Position numbers and translations under genes: made by a program
Notes under the pieces: model-generated
The model's input: only the letters and a program-made list of their open reading frames with translations
What the model was told of the DNA's origin: nothing
Database searches by the model: none
Shown here: piece after piece, positions 15,500 through 24,619 of the stretch
How the letters are laid out: every line of letters starts with the position of its first letter
How positions within the stretch are numbered: position 1 is the stretch's first letter
Source: Nocardia kruczakiae NBRC 101016
GTDB taxonomy: Bacteria; Actinomycetota; Actinomycetes; Mycobacteriales; Mycobacteriaceae
Direction of reading: 5' to 3'
DNA length: 64,000 nt
Assembly: GCF_001612965.1 (NCBI RefSeq)
Contig: NZ_BDBL01000008.1
Location: 124,001-188,000, forward strand

Positions 15500-16801
15500 T
15501 CACCGGCCGTTGCCGATCACGGTGAAACCGTCGCGCCGCAAGGCATCGGCATCCAGCAGATTCCGGGTGTCGACGATCACTCGGCGCCGCGTCAGGGCGC
15601 CCAGCCGCGGCCAGTCGAGTTTCGCGAATTCGGGCCATTCGGTCGCCACGACCACCGCGTCCGCATCCCGCGCGGCATCGTAGGGATCGTCGACGATGTG
15701 TACTCGGGCGGGCAGGCCCAGATCCCGTCCGCGCACCGGCGCCACGGTCGGGTCGTAGACGCACAGTTGCGCGCCGTGTCCGGCCAGGGCGGCGGCCAAT
15801 CGACGGGCCGGTGAGTCGCGCAGGTCGCCGGTTCCGGCCTTGAACGTCAGTCCGAACAGCGCGGCCCGCACCCCGGCCAGGTCTGCGCCGGTCCGGCCCA
15901 GCACCCGTGCGACGGTGGCGACGGTGCGATCGGTCTGCGCGCGATTGGCCACCACCGCGGCCTCCAGCACACCCAGGTTCACCTGCTTGTCGTGGGCGAT
16001 GTGCAGCAGCGCCTCGGTGTCCTTCGGCAGACACGACCCGCCCCAGCCCGGTCCCGGCCGCAGGAACGCGGCGCCGATACGCGGATCCGAACCCAGACAT
16101 TCACCGACGAGTTCGATATCGGCACAGACCTTTTCGCACAGCTCGGCGAGCTCGTTCACGAACGACACCTTGGTCGCGAGGAAGGCATTGCTCGCGTACT
16201 TGGCCACTTCCGCACTTTCGAAGTCGACGATCTGCACCACCGGTGACTCCACGCCGTGATACAGCCGCGCGATCCGTTCACCGGCCCCGGCATCGGCGGC
16301 ACCGATGACGATGCGATCGGCGTGCAGGAAGTCGTAGACCGCATGACTTTCGCGCAGGAATTCGGGATTGCTCACCACATGCAGCCCATGCCGGCCCGCC
16401 GCCTCGGCGGCCACGCGCGCGGTGCCGATCGGGACGGTGGACTTCAGCACGATGATCGCGCCGGGCGAGAGCAGTTCGAACAGGGCGGCGAGCACCTCCT
16501 GGACGGCACTGGCGTCCGCCGCGCCCGAGGGGGTGGCCGGCGTCGGCACGCAGACGAAGACCACCTCCGCCTGCGCCAGACGTTCGATATCGGTGTCGAA
16601 CTCCAGCAGGCCGGCGCGAATACCTTGGCGCAGAAGCGGTTCCAAGTCCGGCTCTTGGAGCTCGGTGCGTCCCTGCCGCAATCGTTCGATACAGCCGGCG
16701 TCGACGTCGACCGCGGTCACCGGCAACCCGAGATGCGCGAGTCCCGCCGCCGTGGTGGTGCCGACGTACCCGGCTCCCACCACACCGATGCGTTCACTCA
16801 T
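15500..16801 (-). CDS. ugd: UDP-glucose 6-dehydrogenase
   Basis: Oxidises UDP-glucose to UDP-glucuronate with two NAD+. The 433 residues show the N-terminal Rossmann motif IGVVGAGYVGTTTAAGL, VPTPATPSGAADAS, the NPEFLRES block, the lysine helix VAKYASNAFLATKVSFVNEL, the catalytic cysteine in PGPGWGGSCLPKDTEAL, and FGLTFKAGTGDLRDSPA. The length is usual for bacterial Ugd. Its ATG overlaps the end of the GT2 gene by 8 bp. Together with the UXS-like gene at 19522 it gives a route to UDP-xylose. Confidence 0.94.
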   Translation of the reverse strand: MSERIGVVGAGYVGTTTAAGLAHLGLPVTAVDVDAGCIERLRQGRTELQEPDLEPLLRQGIRAGLLEFDTDIERLAQAEVVFVCVPTPATPSGAADASAVQEVLAALFELLSPGAIIVLKSTVPIGTARVAAEAAGRHGLHVVSNPEFLRESHAVYDFLHADRIVIGAADAGAGERIARLYHGVESPVVQIVDFESAEVAKYASNAFLATKVSFVNELAELCEKVCADIELVGECLGSDPRIGAAFLRPGPGWGGSCLPKDTEALLHIAHDKQVNLGVLEAAVVANRAQTDRTVATVARVLGRTGADLAGVRAALFGLTFKAGTGDLRDSPARRLAAALAGHGAQLCVYDPTVAPVRGRDLGLPARVHIVDDPYDAARDADAVVVATEWPEFAKLDWPRLGALTRRRVIVDTRNLLDADALRRDGFTVIGNGR

Positions 16802-17861
16802 CGCCGGCCCCCGATCCGCCGGTCGCCGGCCGGGGCAGCCGAGTTCCGCGCGCCACCTGCCATTCCCCCCGCAATCGATGCCAGCACGCCGCCGGTGGAA
16901 TCAGCACACTGGTCAGCGTCATGGCACCGACCTCGCGAACGGTGGCGGGCCCCTGACCGATCCGCCGCGCGGCGAATTCGGCCGTACCCGCGAGCCACAA
17001 ACCCGCACACGCCAAGGCGGGTACGCGGCGACGGCGCACCGCGAAGAACACGGCCGCGGCCCCCGCCGCGGAGACCGCCGCATGCGTGCCGAGCCGGCCG
17101 CCGCTCTCGCCGATGTCCTCGCGCCAGCCGCGGCCGAATTTGCTGCGCATCAACGCGTTGTCCGCGTTACCAGCCTGGGCACGCAGCGACGACAGCAGCG
17201 AACCGGTCGCGGGCGGGTGGGTGGTCACCCGGCTGCCCGAGGTGATGTCGCGGCCCGTCCGCACCACGCGCAGGGCGAAGTCGGAGTCTTCCCGGTAGGC
17301 GCGCCGGAAACGTTCGTCGAAGCCGCCCAATTCGGCGAGGACGGCACGGCGATAGGCCATATCCGCGGTGATCCAGCGCGCACCGGCCAAGGCGGCGGTC
17401 CCGCGTTCGGCGTCGGTGGGCCGGCGTCCGGACGGCAGCGGCACCCACAACCGTGCCTGCGATCCGGCGACGTGCCCCGGCAGATCGCGCAGATCCTCGG
17501 CCAGGCGCGTCCGCCATTCCGGTGAGGGCACCACATCGTCGTCGAGAAACGCGATCCATTCCGACTCGGCCGCGCGCCATCCGGCGTTGCGTGCCGCCGC
17601 CGGTCCGCGACCACCCGAGCGCACCACGCGCACCGGAATGTCGCTGGGCGGCAACGACAGCGGCTCGGCGGCATCCGATCGACCGGCCTGCGGCCGATCG
17701 TCGACGACGACGATTTCGGCCGGGGCGACACCGCCGGGCCGATTCACCGCCGCCAGCACGTTCGTCAATCCGGCACGCCCGATGGTGGGAATCACGACGG
17801 TGTAGTCGATACTCTCCGCGGCGGTGCCGCCCGGAGTCACAGCGCCGCGCACGCCGCTCAC
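16794..17861 (-). CDS. Family 2 glycosyltransferase with C-terminal hydrophobic segments
   Basis: A 355-residue GT-A enzyme: YTVVIPTIGRAG at the start, EIVVVDDRP, GPAAARNAGWRAAESEWIAF then LDDDVVPS (the DxD-type nucleotide-sugar site), and GGFDERFRRAYREDSDFALR (acceptor/catalytic Asp region). The last ~130 residues include hydrophobic stretches (AAVSAAGAAAVFFAV and VPALACAGLWLAGTAEFA) that suggest membrane association. GTG 17861 overlaps the carbamoyltransferase stop; GTG 17852 or 17840 are alternatives. It probably adds a sugar to the cluster's glycan on the inner face of the membrane. Confidence 0.84.
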   Translation of the reverse strand: MSGVRGAVTPGGTAAESIDYTVVIPTIGRAGLTNVLAAVNRPGGVAPAEIVVVDDRPQAGRSDAAEPLSLPPSDIPVRVVRSGGRGPAAARNAGWRAAESEWIAFLDDDVVPSPEWRTRLAEDLRDLPGHVAGSQARLWVPLPSGRRPTDAERGTAALAGARWITADMAYRRAVLAELGGFDERFRRAYREDSDFALRVVRTGRDITSGSRVTTHPPATGSLLSSLRAQAGNADNALMRSKFGRGWREDIGESGGRLGTHAAVSAAGAAAVFFAVRRRRVPALACAGLWLAGTAEFAARRIGQGPATVREVGAMTLTSVLIPPAACWHRLRGEWQVARGTRLPRPATGGSGAGDE

Positions 17862-19480
17862 CGCCGCACGACGAACGGGCCGATCGCCAGCAGGTCCACC
17901 GGCGCGGAACCGAAACACTCGAGCGCGTCGCGGGGGGAATCGACCATCGGCCGGCCGGCGGTGTTGAGGCTCGTATTCACCACCACCGGCAGCCCGGTCA
18001 ACTCCTCGAACCGGCTGATCATCCCGGCCAGCAACGGCTGGTCGGCCCTGTCGACGGTCTGGATGCGGGCGGTGCCGTCCACATGGGTCACCGCCGGCAG
18101 GCGCTCCCGCCACGGTGCGGCGACATCGTGGACGAAAAGCATGTAGGGACTCGGCAGCGGCCCGCGCGTGAAGATGTCCGCCGCCCGCTCGGCGAGCACC
18201 ATCGGCGCCACCGGGCGGAACTGCTCGCGGCCCTTGACGGCGTTGAGCCGCTCCAGATTTCCGTCGTACCCGGGATGCGCCAGTAGGGACCGATATCCGA
18301 GGGCGCGGGGGCCGAATTCCGCCCGGCCCTGGAACCAGGCGACGATCTCGTTGCCGGCCAGCGCCTGTGCGACGGTGCCGGCCAGGTCGGCCGGGCGCTC
18401 GTAGCGAATGTGGGCCGCGCGCAACGTCTGTTCGATATCGGCATCGGAGAATCCGCGGCCCAGAGCGGCGGTGGTCATCGGATCGGGAGGCGGTCCGGCT
18501 TCGGCAGCGATCGCCAGGGCCGCGCCGAGCGCGGTGCCCGAATCGCCCGCCGCCGGCTGAACCCAGATGTCGTCGAACGGACCCTGGTCGAACAGCGCGG
18601 TATTCGCCACACAGTTCAGCGCGATACCTCCGGCCATCGTGAGCTTGTCCGCCGAGGTGGCCGCATGCAACCATCGGCACAGGTCCAGCATCACCTCCTG
18701 CAGAACCTGCTGTACCGAGGCGGCGAGGTCGGCGTGTTCGGGCCACATCGGCTCGCGGGGGGCGCGTTTCGGGGCGTAGGCGTCCCAGTTGATCGGGTGG
18801 GTTCGAAAACCTCCGTCGCCGGTACTGAACACCTTGTCGCGCAACCAGTCCACGAAGCGCGGCTGTCCGTACGAGGCCAACGCCATCACCTTGTACTCGT
18901 CGCTGGAACGCGTGAAACCGAGGTGGGCGGTCAGTTCCTCGTACATCAAGCCCAGTGAATGCGGAAGCTGTTGCGTGGCAAGGATATCCAGTTTTCCGTT
19001 CCGGTATTCGCCGGCGAGCATCGACGTCGACTCGCCACGCCCGTCCAGCGTCAGCACCGCGGCGTCTCCGAACGGCGCGGCGAGTCCGCAGGACGCCGCG
19101 TGTGCGACGTGGTGCCGCACGAAACGAACCTTGTCCGGGTCGAGCCCGGGCAGCTCGGACGCCAGCAGGTACGGAGCTCGCTCCGCGTATCGGGTGCGCA
19201 ACGGTTCCCAGCTCGGGTCGAGGCCGCCGAGGCTCTCGTCCACCTGGGAGGGATCGTAGGAGTAGCCCACGGCATCGAGATCCGCCGCGGTGAGGCCCGC
19301 CCGCGCGAGACACCAGGCCGCGGCCTGTGCGGGTTGTTCCCAGGCCGAGAACGGCACCGGGCGCTTGCCGTGCTTACGTCTGCTGAACCGTTCCTCTTCG
19401 GCGGCCGCAACTATTTTGCCGTCCACCACCAGTGCCGCCGCCGAATCGTGAAATATCGCATTGATTCCGAGAACGCGCAT
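17858..19480 (-). CDS. NodU/CmcH-type carbamoyltransferase
   Basis: A 540-residue O-carbamoyltransferase that moves a carbamoyl group from carbamoyl phosphate, via carbamoyl-adenylate, onto a hydroxyl group. The start MRVLGINAIFHDSAAALV, the metal-binding HHVAHAASCG, and TLDGRGESTSM belong to the Kae1-like half. EFGPRALGYRSLLAHPGYDG and the C-terminal NTSLNTAGRPMVDSPRDAL are the conserved C-terminal family blocks. Relatives decorate Nod factors, cephamycin and aminoglycosides. GGGAGG precedes the ATG. In this operon the acceptor is probably a sugar of the heptose/xylose glycan, which is an inference. Confidence 0.92.
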   Translation of the reverse strand: MRVLGINAIFHDSAAALVVDGKIVAAAEEERFSRRKHGKRPVPFSAWEQPAQAAAWCLARAGLTAADLDAVGYSYDPSQVDESLGGLDPSWEPLRTRYAERAPYLLASELPGLDPDKVRFVRHHVAHAASCGLAAPFGDAAVLTLDGRGESTSMLAGEYRNGKLDILATQQLPHSLGLMYEELTAHLGFTRSSDEYKVMALASYGQPRFVDWLRDKVFSTGDGGFRTHPINWDAYAPKRAPREPMWPEHADLAASVQQVLQEVMLDLCRWLHAATSADKLTMAGGIALNCVANTALFDQGPFDDIWVQPAAGDSGTALGAALAIAAEAGPPPDPMTTAALGRGFSDADIEQTLRAAHIRYERPADLAGTVAQALAGNEIVAWFQGRAEFGPRALGYRSLLAHPGYDGNLERLNAVKGREQFRPVAPMVLAERAADIFTRGPLPSPYMLFVHDVAAPWRERLPAVTHVDGTARIQTVDRADQPLLAGMISRFEELTGLPVVVNTSLNTAGRPMVDSPRDALECFGSAPVDLLAIGPFVVRR

Positions 19481-19521
19481 CGAACACCTCCCACAGGTGT
19501 CGCAAGGCATGTGCCGGCGAA

Positions 19522-20505
19522 CTACCCGGCGGGTAATCGCATAAACCGCGCCCGCGCCCGCCGCTGCGCGAACCACGCCAGTGTCCGGCGCAAACCCTCC
19601 TCCGGCGAGACGGTGGGTTCCCAGCCGAGTAACGCACGCGCCGAACCGATATCGGGACACCGCCGCCGCGGATCGTCGACCGGCATGTCGAGCGACCGGA
19701 TCGGCGAGTGACCGCCACCGAGTCGCTGAATCAGCGCGGCGATCTCGTTGACGGTCATCTCCTGCGGGTTCCCGATGTTCATCGGGCCGCGATGGCCGGA
19801 CTCCGCCAGCGCGAGCAGCCCGCGCACGGTGTCGTCGACATAGCAGATCGAGCGCGTCTGTTCGCCGTCGCCGGTGATGGTGAGCGGTTCCCCGGCCAGC
19901 ACCTGCTCGATGAAGGCGGGCACCATCCGGCCGTCGTCGGCACGCATGCCGGGCCCGTAGGTGTTGAAGATGCGGGCGATCGCCACATCGGTGCCGCGGT
20001 CGCGGTGATAAGCGGTCACCAGGGCCTCGGCGTACCGCTTCGCCTCGTCGTACACACTGCGCGGGCCGACGGGATTGACGTTGCCCCAATAGGTTTCGCG
20101 CTGCGGATGTTCGGCCGGATCACCGTAGACCTCACTCGTCGAGGCCAGCAGCAGCCGCGCGCCGTGGCGATCCGCCAGGTCGAGCGCCGCCGCGGTGCCG
20201 TCGGCCCCGGCCCGCAGTGTCTGCACTCCGAGCCGGGCGTAGTGGATCGGCGACGCCGGTGACGCGAGATGCGCCACCAGGTCCACCGGCCCGATATCCG
20301 GCAGCCCCTGGGTCACGTCGCAGGCGAGAAACCGGAAATCCGGATACTTCTCCAGTTCCGCGATGTTGTCCGGATCTCCGGTGGCGAAGTTGTCCACGCC
20401 CACGACCGCCGCACCTCGCTCGAGCAGGGCCGTGCACAAGTGGGTGCCGATGAATCCGGCACACCCGGTCACGGCCGCCCGGCGAAACCGCGACGCGCTC
20501 GTCAT
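19522..20505 (-). CDS. UDP-glucuronate decarboxylase (UDP-xylose synthase)-like extended SDR
   Basis: A 327-residue extended SDR. AAVTGCAGFIGTHL is the NAD site; HLASPASPIHYARLGVQTL, LLLASTSEVYGDPAEHPQ, YWGNVNPVGPRSVYDEAKRY (Tyr-x-x-x-Lys) and ARIFNTYGPGMRADDGR are near-diagnostic for UXS, which turns UDP-glucuronate into UDP-xylose. The Ugd four genes downstream makes its substrate. An HldD (ADP-heptose epimerase) role was considered, but the sequence is much closer to UXS. The ATG lies 2 bp after the catalase stop, which places it in the catalase-led operon. dTDP- or GDP-sugar dehydratase relatives remain possible. Confidence 0.85.
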   Translation of the reverse strand: MTSASRFRRAAVTGCAGFIGTHLCTALLERGAAVVGVDNFATGDPDNIAELEKYPDFRFLACDVTQGLPDIGPVDLVAHLASPASPIHYARLGVQTLRAGADGTAAALDLADRHGARLLLASTSEVYGDPAEHPQRETYWGNVNPVGPRSVYDEAKRYAEALVTAYHRDRGTDVAIARIFNTYGPGMRADDGRMVPAFIEQVLAGEPLTITGDGEQTRSICYVDDTVRGLLALAESGHRGPMNIGNPQEMTVNEIAALIQRLGGGHSPIRSLDMPVDDPRRRCPDIGSARALLGWEPTVSPEEGLRRTLAWFAQRRARARFMRLPAG

Positions 20506-20507
20506 CG

Positions 20508-22577
20508 TCAGCTCTCGAACCGCGCCCAGTACCGGACTTCCCGGCACCGGCCGAGGAAGTCGGCCACCGATGCGCCCGCCGCGAGATCCATGACACCGGC
20601 ATCGAGTTCACCGGTCAGTCCCGCGGCCGCGAACAGCGCGCCGGCGTTGCGGTGGGCGATGAACTTACCGTGCGCGTAGGCGTCGCTGACGAAGTCGCGC
20701 GCCGGCGGCACCGTGGCGAGTTCGGCGGCGCCGGCCTCGGTCGCGAGGATCACGACCGCGTCGTAGAGCACCGACGGTCCACCGTCGATCTTCTGGTCCG
20801 CTTCGATACGTCCGCCGTCGCCGGTGGTGACACCGCCGACCTTCGGCGCGACGACCTCGAGAATCGCCTGCTCCGCCTGTACCGCGTCGCGCACCTCGGC
20901 GAATGCCTTCGCGTCGACGCCGTCGGTGACGAGCACGCCGATCTTGCGTCCCGCGACGCTGTCCGGGCCGTTGCGCACGATGCTCAGGGCCGGCGAGGGC
21001 GGCAGATCGGTGATCGGCTCGCGCGCACAGCGCGCCGGTTCGGGCAGCTCCGCGAGGCCGAGGCCGTCGGCGACCGCCGTGGCCAGATCCTCGTGGACGT
21101 TGCGCAGCGCGCCGACGACCCGGGCACGAATCTCGACTCGATCGCATTTACTCAGCTCGAAGACGAACGCCTCGATGATGTGCTGCTGCTCGATACTCGT
21201 CTGGCTCACGAAGAACTGGCGGGCCTGGCTGTAATGGTCGGCGAAACTCTCCGGCCGCAGCCGGCGTTTGGGACCCGAAATCGTCTCCGGATAGGTCGTG
21301 AAGCCGCGTTCGGGATCCTCGCGCGGGCCCTTGATGTCGTCGGGCCAGGAATTGGGTTCGTAATTGACGCGGCCCTTCGGATTGACCATGGCCATATGGC
21401 CGTCCTGCTGGAACGTCGCGAACGGGCATTTGGGCGCGTTCACGGGCAGGTGCGTGAAGTTGGGGCCGCCGAGCCGCTTCAATTGTGTGTCGAGATACGA
21501 GAAGTTCCGGCCCTGCAGCAGTGGATCGTTCGTGAAATCGATGCCCGGGACGATGTTCTGGGTGCAGAAGGCCACCTGCTCGGTTTCGGCGAAGAAATTG
21601 TCGACGACCCGGTTCAGCACCAGCTTGCCGACCGGGCGCACCGGCACTTCCTCTTCCGGAATGATCTTCGTCGGATCCAGGATGTCGAAGGCGAAGCGAT
21701 CGGCGAAGTCGTCGTCGAACAGCTGCATGCCCAGTTCCCATTCCGGATAGTCCCCGGACTGGATGGCATCCCACAGATCGCGGCGGTGGAAATCGGGGTC
21801 GGCGCCGTTGATCTTCAGTGCCTCGTTCCACACCACCGACTGCATGCCCTGCTTCGGCTTCCAATGGAATTTCACGAACGTCGAGCGGCCCTCGGCATTC
21901 ACCAGCCGGAAGGTGTGGACACCGAATCCCTCCATGAACCGGAACGAGCGCGGGATGGCCCGGTCGGACATGATCCACAGCAGCATGTGGGTCGATTCGG
22001 GGGTGAGGGAGACGAAATCCCAGAAATTGTCGTGCGCCGTCTGCGCCTGCGGAAAACCGCGGTCGGGCTCCTGTTTGGCGGCGTGGACCATATCCGGGAA
22101 CTTGATGGGGTCCTGGATGAAGAAGACCGGAATATTGTTTCCGACCAGATCCCAGTTACCTTCTCGCGTATACAATTTCACCGCGAAACCGCGAACGTCG
22201 CGGGCGAGATCGAACGATCCCTTGTTCCCGGCCACCGTGGAGAACCGGACGAATGCCTCGGTCCGGCGACCGGCCTCCTGGAAGGGGTCGGCCCGGGTCA
22301 GATCGGACAGCGAATCGTAGTTCTCGAAGTAGCCGTGCACGCCGAAACCGCGGGCATGGACCACGCGCTCCGGAATCCGCTCGTGGTCGAAGTGGAAGAT
22401 CTTCTCGCGAAAGTGGAAGTCCTCCAGCAGCGCGGGCCCGCGCTCCCCCGCCCGCAAGGTGTTCTGATCGTCTCCGACCACCACACCCTGCTGGGTGGTC
22501 AGCCGCACGTCGTCTCCGGATGCCTCTTGGTGGGTTTCGCCGCCGTTGCCCGGCCGACCTGCCACGTTGTCCGTCAT
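20508..22577 (-). CDS. katE: Large-subunit monofunctional catalase with C-terminal DJ-1/PfpI-like domain
   Basis: Breaks down hydrogen peroxide. It has 689 residues, the large-subunit (HPII) class. The catalytic His is in [16 protein letters not shown], the Asn in [20 protein letters not shown], and the haem-ligand Tyr in the [18 protein letters not shown] block. Residues from ~545 form a DJ-1/PfpI-type flavodoxin-like domain ([17 protein letters not shown]). AGGAGG lies upstream of the ATG. It is the first gene of a leftward run continuing with UXS, carbamoyltransferase, GT2 and ugd. The 229 bp upstream probably hold its promoter, but I recognised no motif there. Confidence 0.94.
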   Translation of the reverse strand: MTDNVAGRPGNGGETHQEASGDDVRLTTQQGVVVGDDQNTLRAGERGPALLEDFHFREKIFHFDHERIPERVVHARGFGVHGYFENYDSLSDLTRADPFQEAGRRTEAFVRFSTVAGNKGSFDLARDVRGFAVKLYTREGNWDLVGNNIPVFFIQDPIKFPDMVHAAKQEPDRGFPQAQTAHDNFWDFVSLTPESTHMLLWIMSDRAIPRSFRFMEGFGVHTFRLVNAEGRSTFVKFHWKPKQGMQSVVWNEALKINGADPDFHRRDLWDAIQSGDYPEWELGMQLFDDDFADRFAFDILDPTKIIPEEEVPVRPVGKLVLNRVVDNFFAETEQVAFCTQNIVPGIDFTNDPLLQGRNFSYLDTQLKRLGGPNFTHLPVNAPKCPFATFQQDGHMAMVNPKGRVNYEPNSWPDDIKGPREDPERGFTTYPETISGPKRRLRPESFADHYSQARQFFVSQTSIEQQHIIEAFVFELSKCDRVEIRARVVGALRNVHEDLATAVADGLGLAELPEPARCAREPITDLPPSPALSIVRNGPDSVAGRKIGVLVTDGVDAKAFAEVRDAVQAEQAILEVVAPKVGGVTTGDGGRIEADQKIDGGPSVLYDAVVILATEAGAAELATVPPARDFVSDAYAHGKFIAHRNAGALFAAAGLTGELDAGVMDLAAGASVADFLGRCREVRYWARFES

Positions 22578-22806
22578 CTCCCGACCTCCTGCCGCTGTAC
22601 GCCGAACCGTTCGGTCACCGAGCCGATACCCGCCCGCCACGGCGGCAAACGTTCGTACCGCTACAGAAGGGGTCGCGAGCCGGACATCGGCGATCGAACG
22701 GTCCGACTCGCGAGATCGAGCGAAACCTGTTGCGGCTCTTCCTATTCTGGGATATCGTCGTCGGCCGGTCCCCCGGCCCCACTACCGGCACGACGCCGTC
22801 GGCACC

Positions 22807-23052
22807 TCAGTGCGCGCCCGCTCCGGCAAGCCGCTGCGCCAGGAGTTCCTTCCCCATATCCGCGCCCTTACGGCTGTCGGCCTGCGCCCGCCGGAAGAAG
22901 TCGGCGAGTTCGGCGTCGCCGGCTCGTTCGGCATCGCGGCTGTAGACCTCCATCCGCAGCGCGTTGCTCATACACTGTTCGGTGAACCAGACCAGGTTGT
23001 AATCTTTGTCCAAGGTGCCCGTGAACTGCCCGGTTTCCTGTTCCTTACCCAT
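22807..23052 (-). CDS. Small helical protein of unknown function
   Basis: An 81-residue protein, mostly predicted helix, with an acidic and basic mix (LRMEVYSRDAERAGDAELAD then FFRRAQADSRKGADMGKELL). I do not recognise the family; the helix spacing is loosely reminiscent of ferritin-like or PA2169-type helices. The ATG 23052 has GAGGAGG seven bases upstream, which decides the start over the longer frame from 23097. It lies upstream of and in the same direction as katE, suggesting a stress-related role by position only. Confidence 0.72.
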   Translation of the reverse strand: MGKEQETGQFTGTLDKDYNLVWFTEQCMSNALRMEVYSRDAERAGDAELADFFRRAQADSRKGADMGKELLAQRLAGAGAH

Positions 23053-23220
23053 CGCGATCCTCCTCGTCGGACGCATTTCCCTCCCCATCACGCGCACTAC
23101 CCGAGCCGATCGCGACTATTCCTCGGCAGGTGACCGAAGTCCCTACCGACGGCGGACACCGGCCGGTAGACAAGGCTGCAGCGACATCGCAGGCTGCACG
23201 GAGGAGTGAGGCCGAGCCCC

Positions 23221-23889
23221 ATGACCGAGCAGACGAAGAGATCGATCATCGCCACCGCGCTGCTGACCGGGGCCGCCGTCCTGGTGGCGCCGGCGGTGGC
23301 TCCCGCCGATTCCCCCGCCCGGGTGGTGCGGCCCGGCACCTCGCTCGGCCTCTGCACGATCACCGCGGCCGGACACGACGCGGCGGGCAACGCGGTCGCC
23401 CTCACCGCCGGCCACTGCATGTTCAGCCCCGGACAGAGCGTGGTCGCACCCGGCATCGGCAGAATCGGCCACTACGCCAGCTGGACCTCCAAATGGGCAC
23501 TGCTGCAGTCCGATTCGACCAGCGACTGGGCCGTCATCGCGCTCCGCCCCGGCCTCGGCATCTCGACGGTGGCCCCGAACGGCGCCGTGCTCGACCACTT
23601 CGGCGCGGCCCCCGCCCCCGGCAGCCGCATCGACAAATACGGCAGCACCACGCGGTCGACCAGCGGCCAGGTCGATTCGGTCGTCGACAATGTGATCCAC
23701 ACCTCCGTCCCCGGACTGAACGGCGACAGTGGCTCCCCCGCATACCAGGGCACTGGCCTGGTGGGCATCGACTCCCAGATCAACCCCACGACACCGGCCG
23801 GCCCGTTCTGGTTCTCCGGCATCGAGGGCGTGCTCGCCGAGATCAACTCCCGGCCCGGGATCGTCGGCTACGGCTTCCGTCTCGGCTGA
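23221..23889 (+). CDS. Secreted S1-family (trypsin-fold) serine protease
   Basis: A 222-residue exported protease with a signal peptide (residues ~1-33, hydrophobic core IIATALLTGAAVLVAPAVA). The triad is visible: His in ALTAGHCMF, Asp in STSDWAVIAL, Ser in LNGDSGSPAY. A Cys near the N-terminus (LGLCTI) could pair with the Cys after the His, as in S1 proteases. There is no obvious pro-domain, so it resembles short mycobacterial Rv1815-like proteases. ATG 23221 was preferred to the GTG at 23206, which abuts its only GGAGG. A strong terminator follows. Confidence 0.88.
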   Translation: MTEQTKRSIIATALLTGAAVLVAPAVAPADSPARVVRPGTSLGLCTITAAGHDAAGNAVALTAGHCMFSPGQSVVAPGIGRIGHYASWTSKWALLQSDSTSDWAVIALRPGLGISTVAPNGAVLDHFGAAPAPGSRIDKYGSTTRSTSGQVDSVVDNVIHTSVPGLNGDSGSPAYQGTGLVGIDSQINPTTPAGPFWFSGIEGVLAEINSRPGIVGYGFRLG

Positions 23890-23913
23890 CCCGATGCGCC
23901 GCTCAGACAGCTC

Positions 23914-23957
23914 AGCCCCTGGCCTGTGATACGTTCTCACAGGCCAGGGGCTGTTTT
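23914..23957 (+). terminator. Rho-independent terminator after the protease gene
   Basis: A perfect 16-bp inverted repeat (23914-23929 with 23937-23952), a 7-nt loop and a GTTTT run directly after it on the + strand. It begins 24 bp after the protease stop. The tRNA-Asn gene converges from the other side, 10 bp before the hairpin, so it may stop both transcripts. Confidence 0.9.
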
Positions 23958-23961
23958 ACTG

Positions 23962-24034
23962 CTCCCCCATCTGGACTCGAACCAGAAACCTGCCGATTAA
24001 CAGTCGGCTGCTCTGCCAATTGAGCTATAGGGGA
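23962..24034 (-). tRNA. tRNA-Asn (GTT)
   Basis: Read on the minus strand, a 73-nt cloverleaf: acceptor TCCCCTA pairs with TGGGGGA, D-arm GCTCAATTGGCAGAGC, anticodon stem-loop CCGACTGTTAATCGG with anticodon GTT, and T-arm CTGGTTCGAGTCCAG. The 3' CCA is not encoded. A tRNA-Asn in front of the small gene and dnaG matches the order I recall in M. tuberculosis. Confidence 0.96.
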
Positions 24035-24318
24035 TTGCTCCGGCCGTCCCGTGCGGGCCGGCCGAGCACAAACTTTAGCTTATGTCCGGTCCGCTCCCCA
24101 AATCGGCCCGGGAGCTGGGAAAATACGGAACGTAGTGGTGTGTCGGAGGCGCGCGGCGCGGCCACCAACCGGGCTGTGCGGGTGAGGAATTCGAGGGGCC
24201 GGCGCCGGGGGATCGGAAATTGTCGGTGGGGTCTGGCAAGGTGGTGCCGGATCGACAGTCCGGCTCGGTGTCGGGCAGGATGTACGGCGCGGACAGCTAC
24301 TGGGAGGAGCCCGAAAGA

Positions 24319-24564
24319 ATGCTGCGGTTGATCATCGGCGTCGCAGCCGGTTATGTGCTGGGGGCCAAGGCGGGGCGGGCTCGCTACGAGCAGATCAGCA
24401 AGACCACCCGTGCTGTCGCCGCCAGCCCGGTCACCCGCAAGCTGGTCCAGACCGGCCGCCAGAAGCTGTCGGATCGACTCAATACCCAGCCGCGGCTCGA
24501 ACCCATGGAGCCGATCGACGAGCGCACCACCGTCCTCGTCCCCCAGGACCAACTCCGGCGCTGA
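24319..24564 (+). CDS. Small conserved actinobacterial membrane-anchored protein (YtxH-like)
   Basis: An 81-residue protein starting MLRLIIGVAAGYVLGAKAGR followed by ARYEQI, a short N-terminal transmembrane or amphipathic segment then a helical, charged tail. This pattern is found in small conserved proteins next to dnaG in mycobacteria (compare Rv2342 as I recall it). Function unknown. The ATG at 24319 follows a GGAGG about 12 bases upstream; the frame is open further up without family resemblance. The 284 bp between tRNA-Asn and this gene hold no other gene that I can support. Confidence 0.75.
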   Translation: MLRLIIGVAAGYVLGAKAGRARYEQISKTTRAVAASPVTRKLVQTGRQKLSDRLNTQPRLEPMEPIDERTTVLVPQDQLRR

Positions 24565-24619
24565 CGCGCGCACCCGGTGGCTCGCGGCCGCCGCCGGTCC
24601 GCGTGCCACCGAACGCGCC

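Noticed and set aside
19522..20505. Assignment of this SDR as the ADP-heptose epimerase HldD
   Set aside because: The SPASPIHY, TSEVYGDP and YWGNVNPVGPRS blocks are those of UDP-xylose synthase; HldD lacks them.
20652..22985. A 777-codon plus-strand frame opposite katE
   Set aside because: Low-complexity Arg/Gly/Asp translation, fully antisense to the catalase gene, no start signal.
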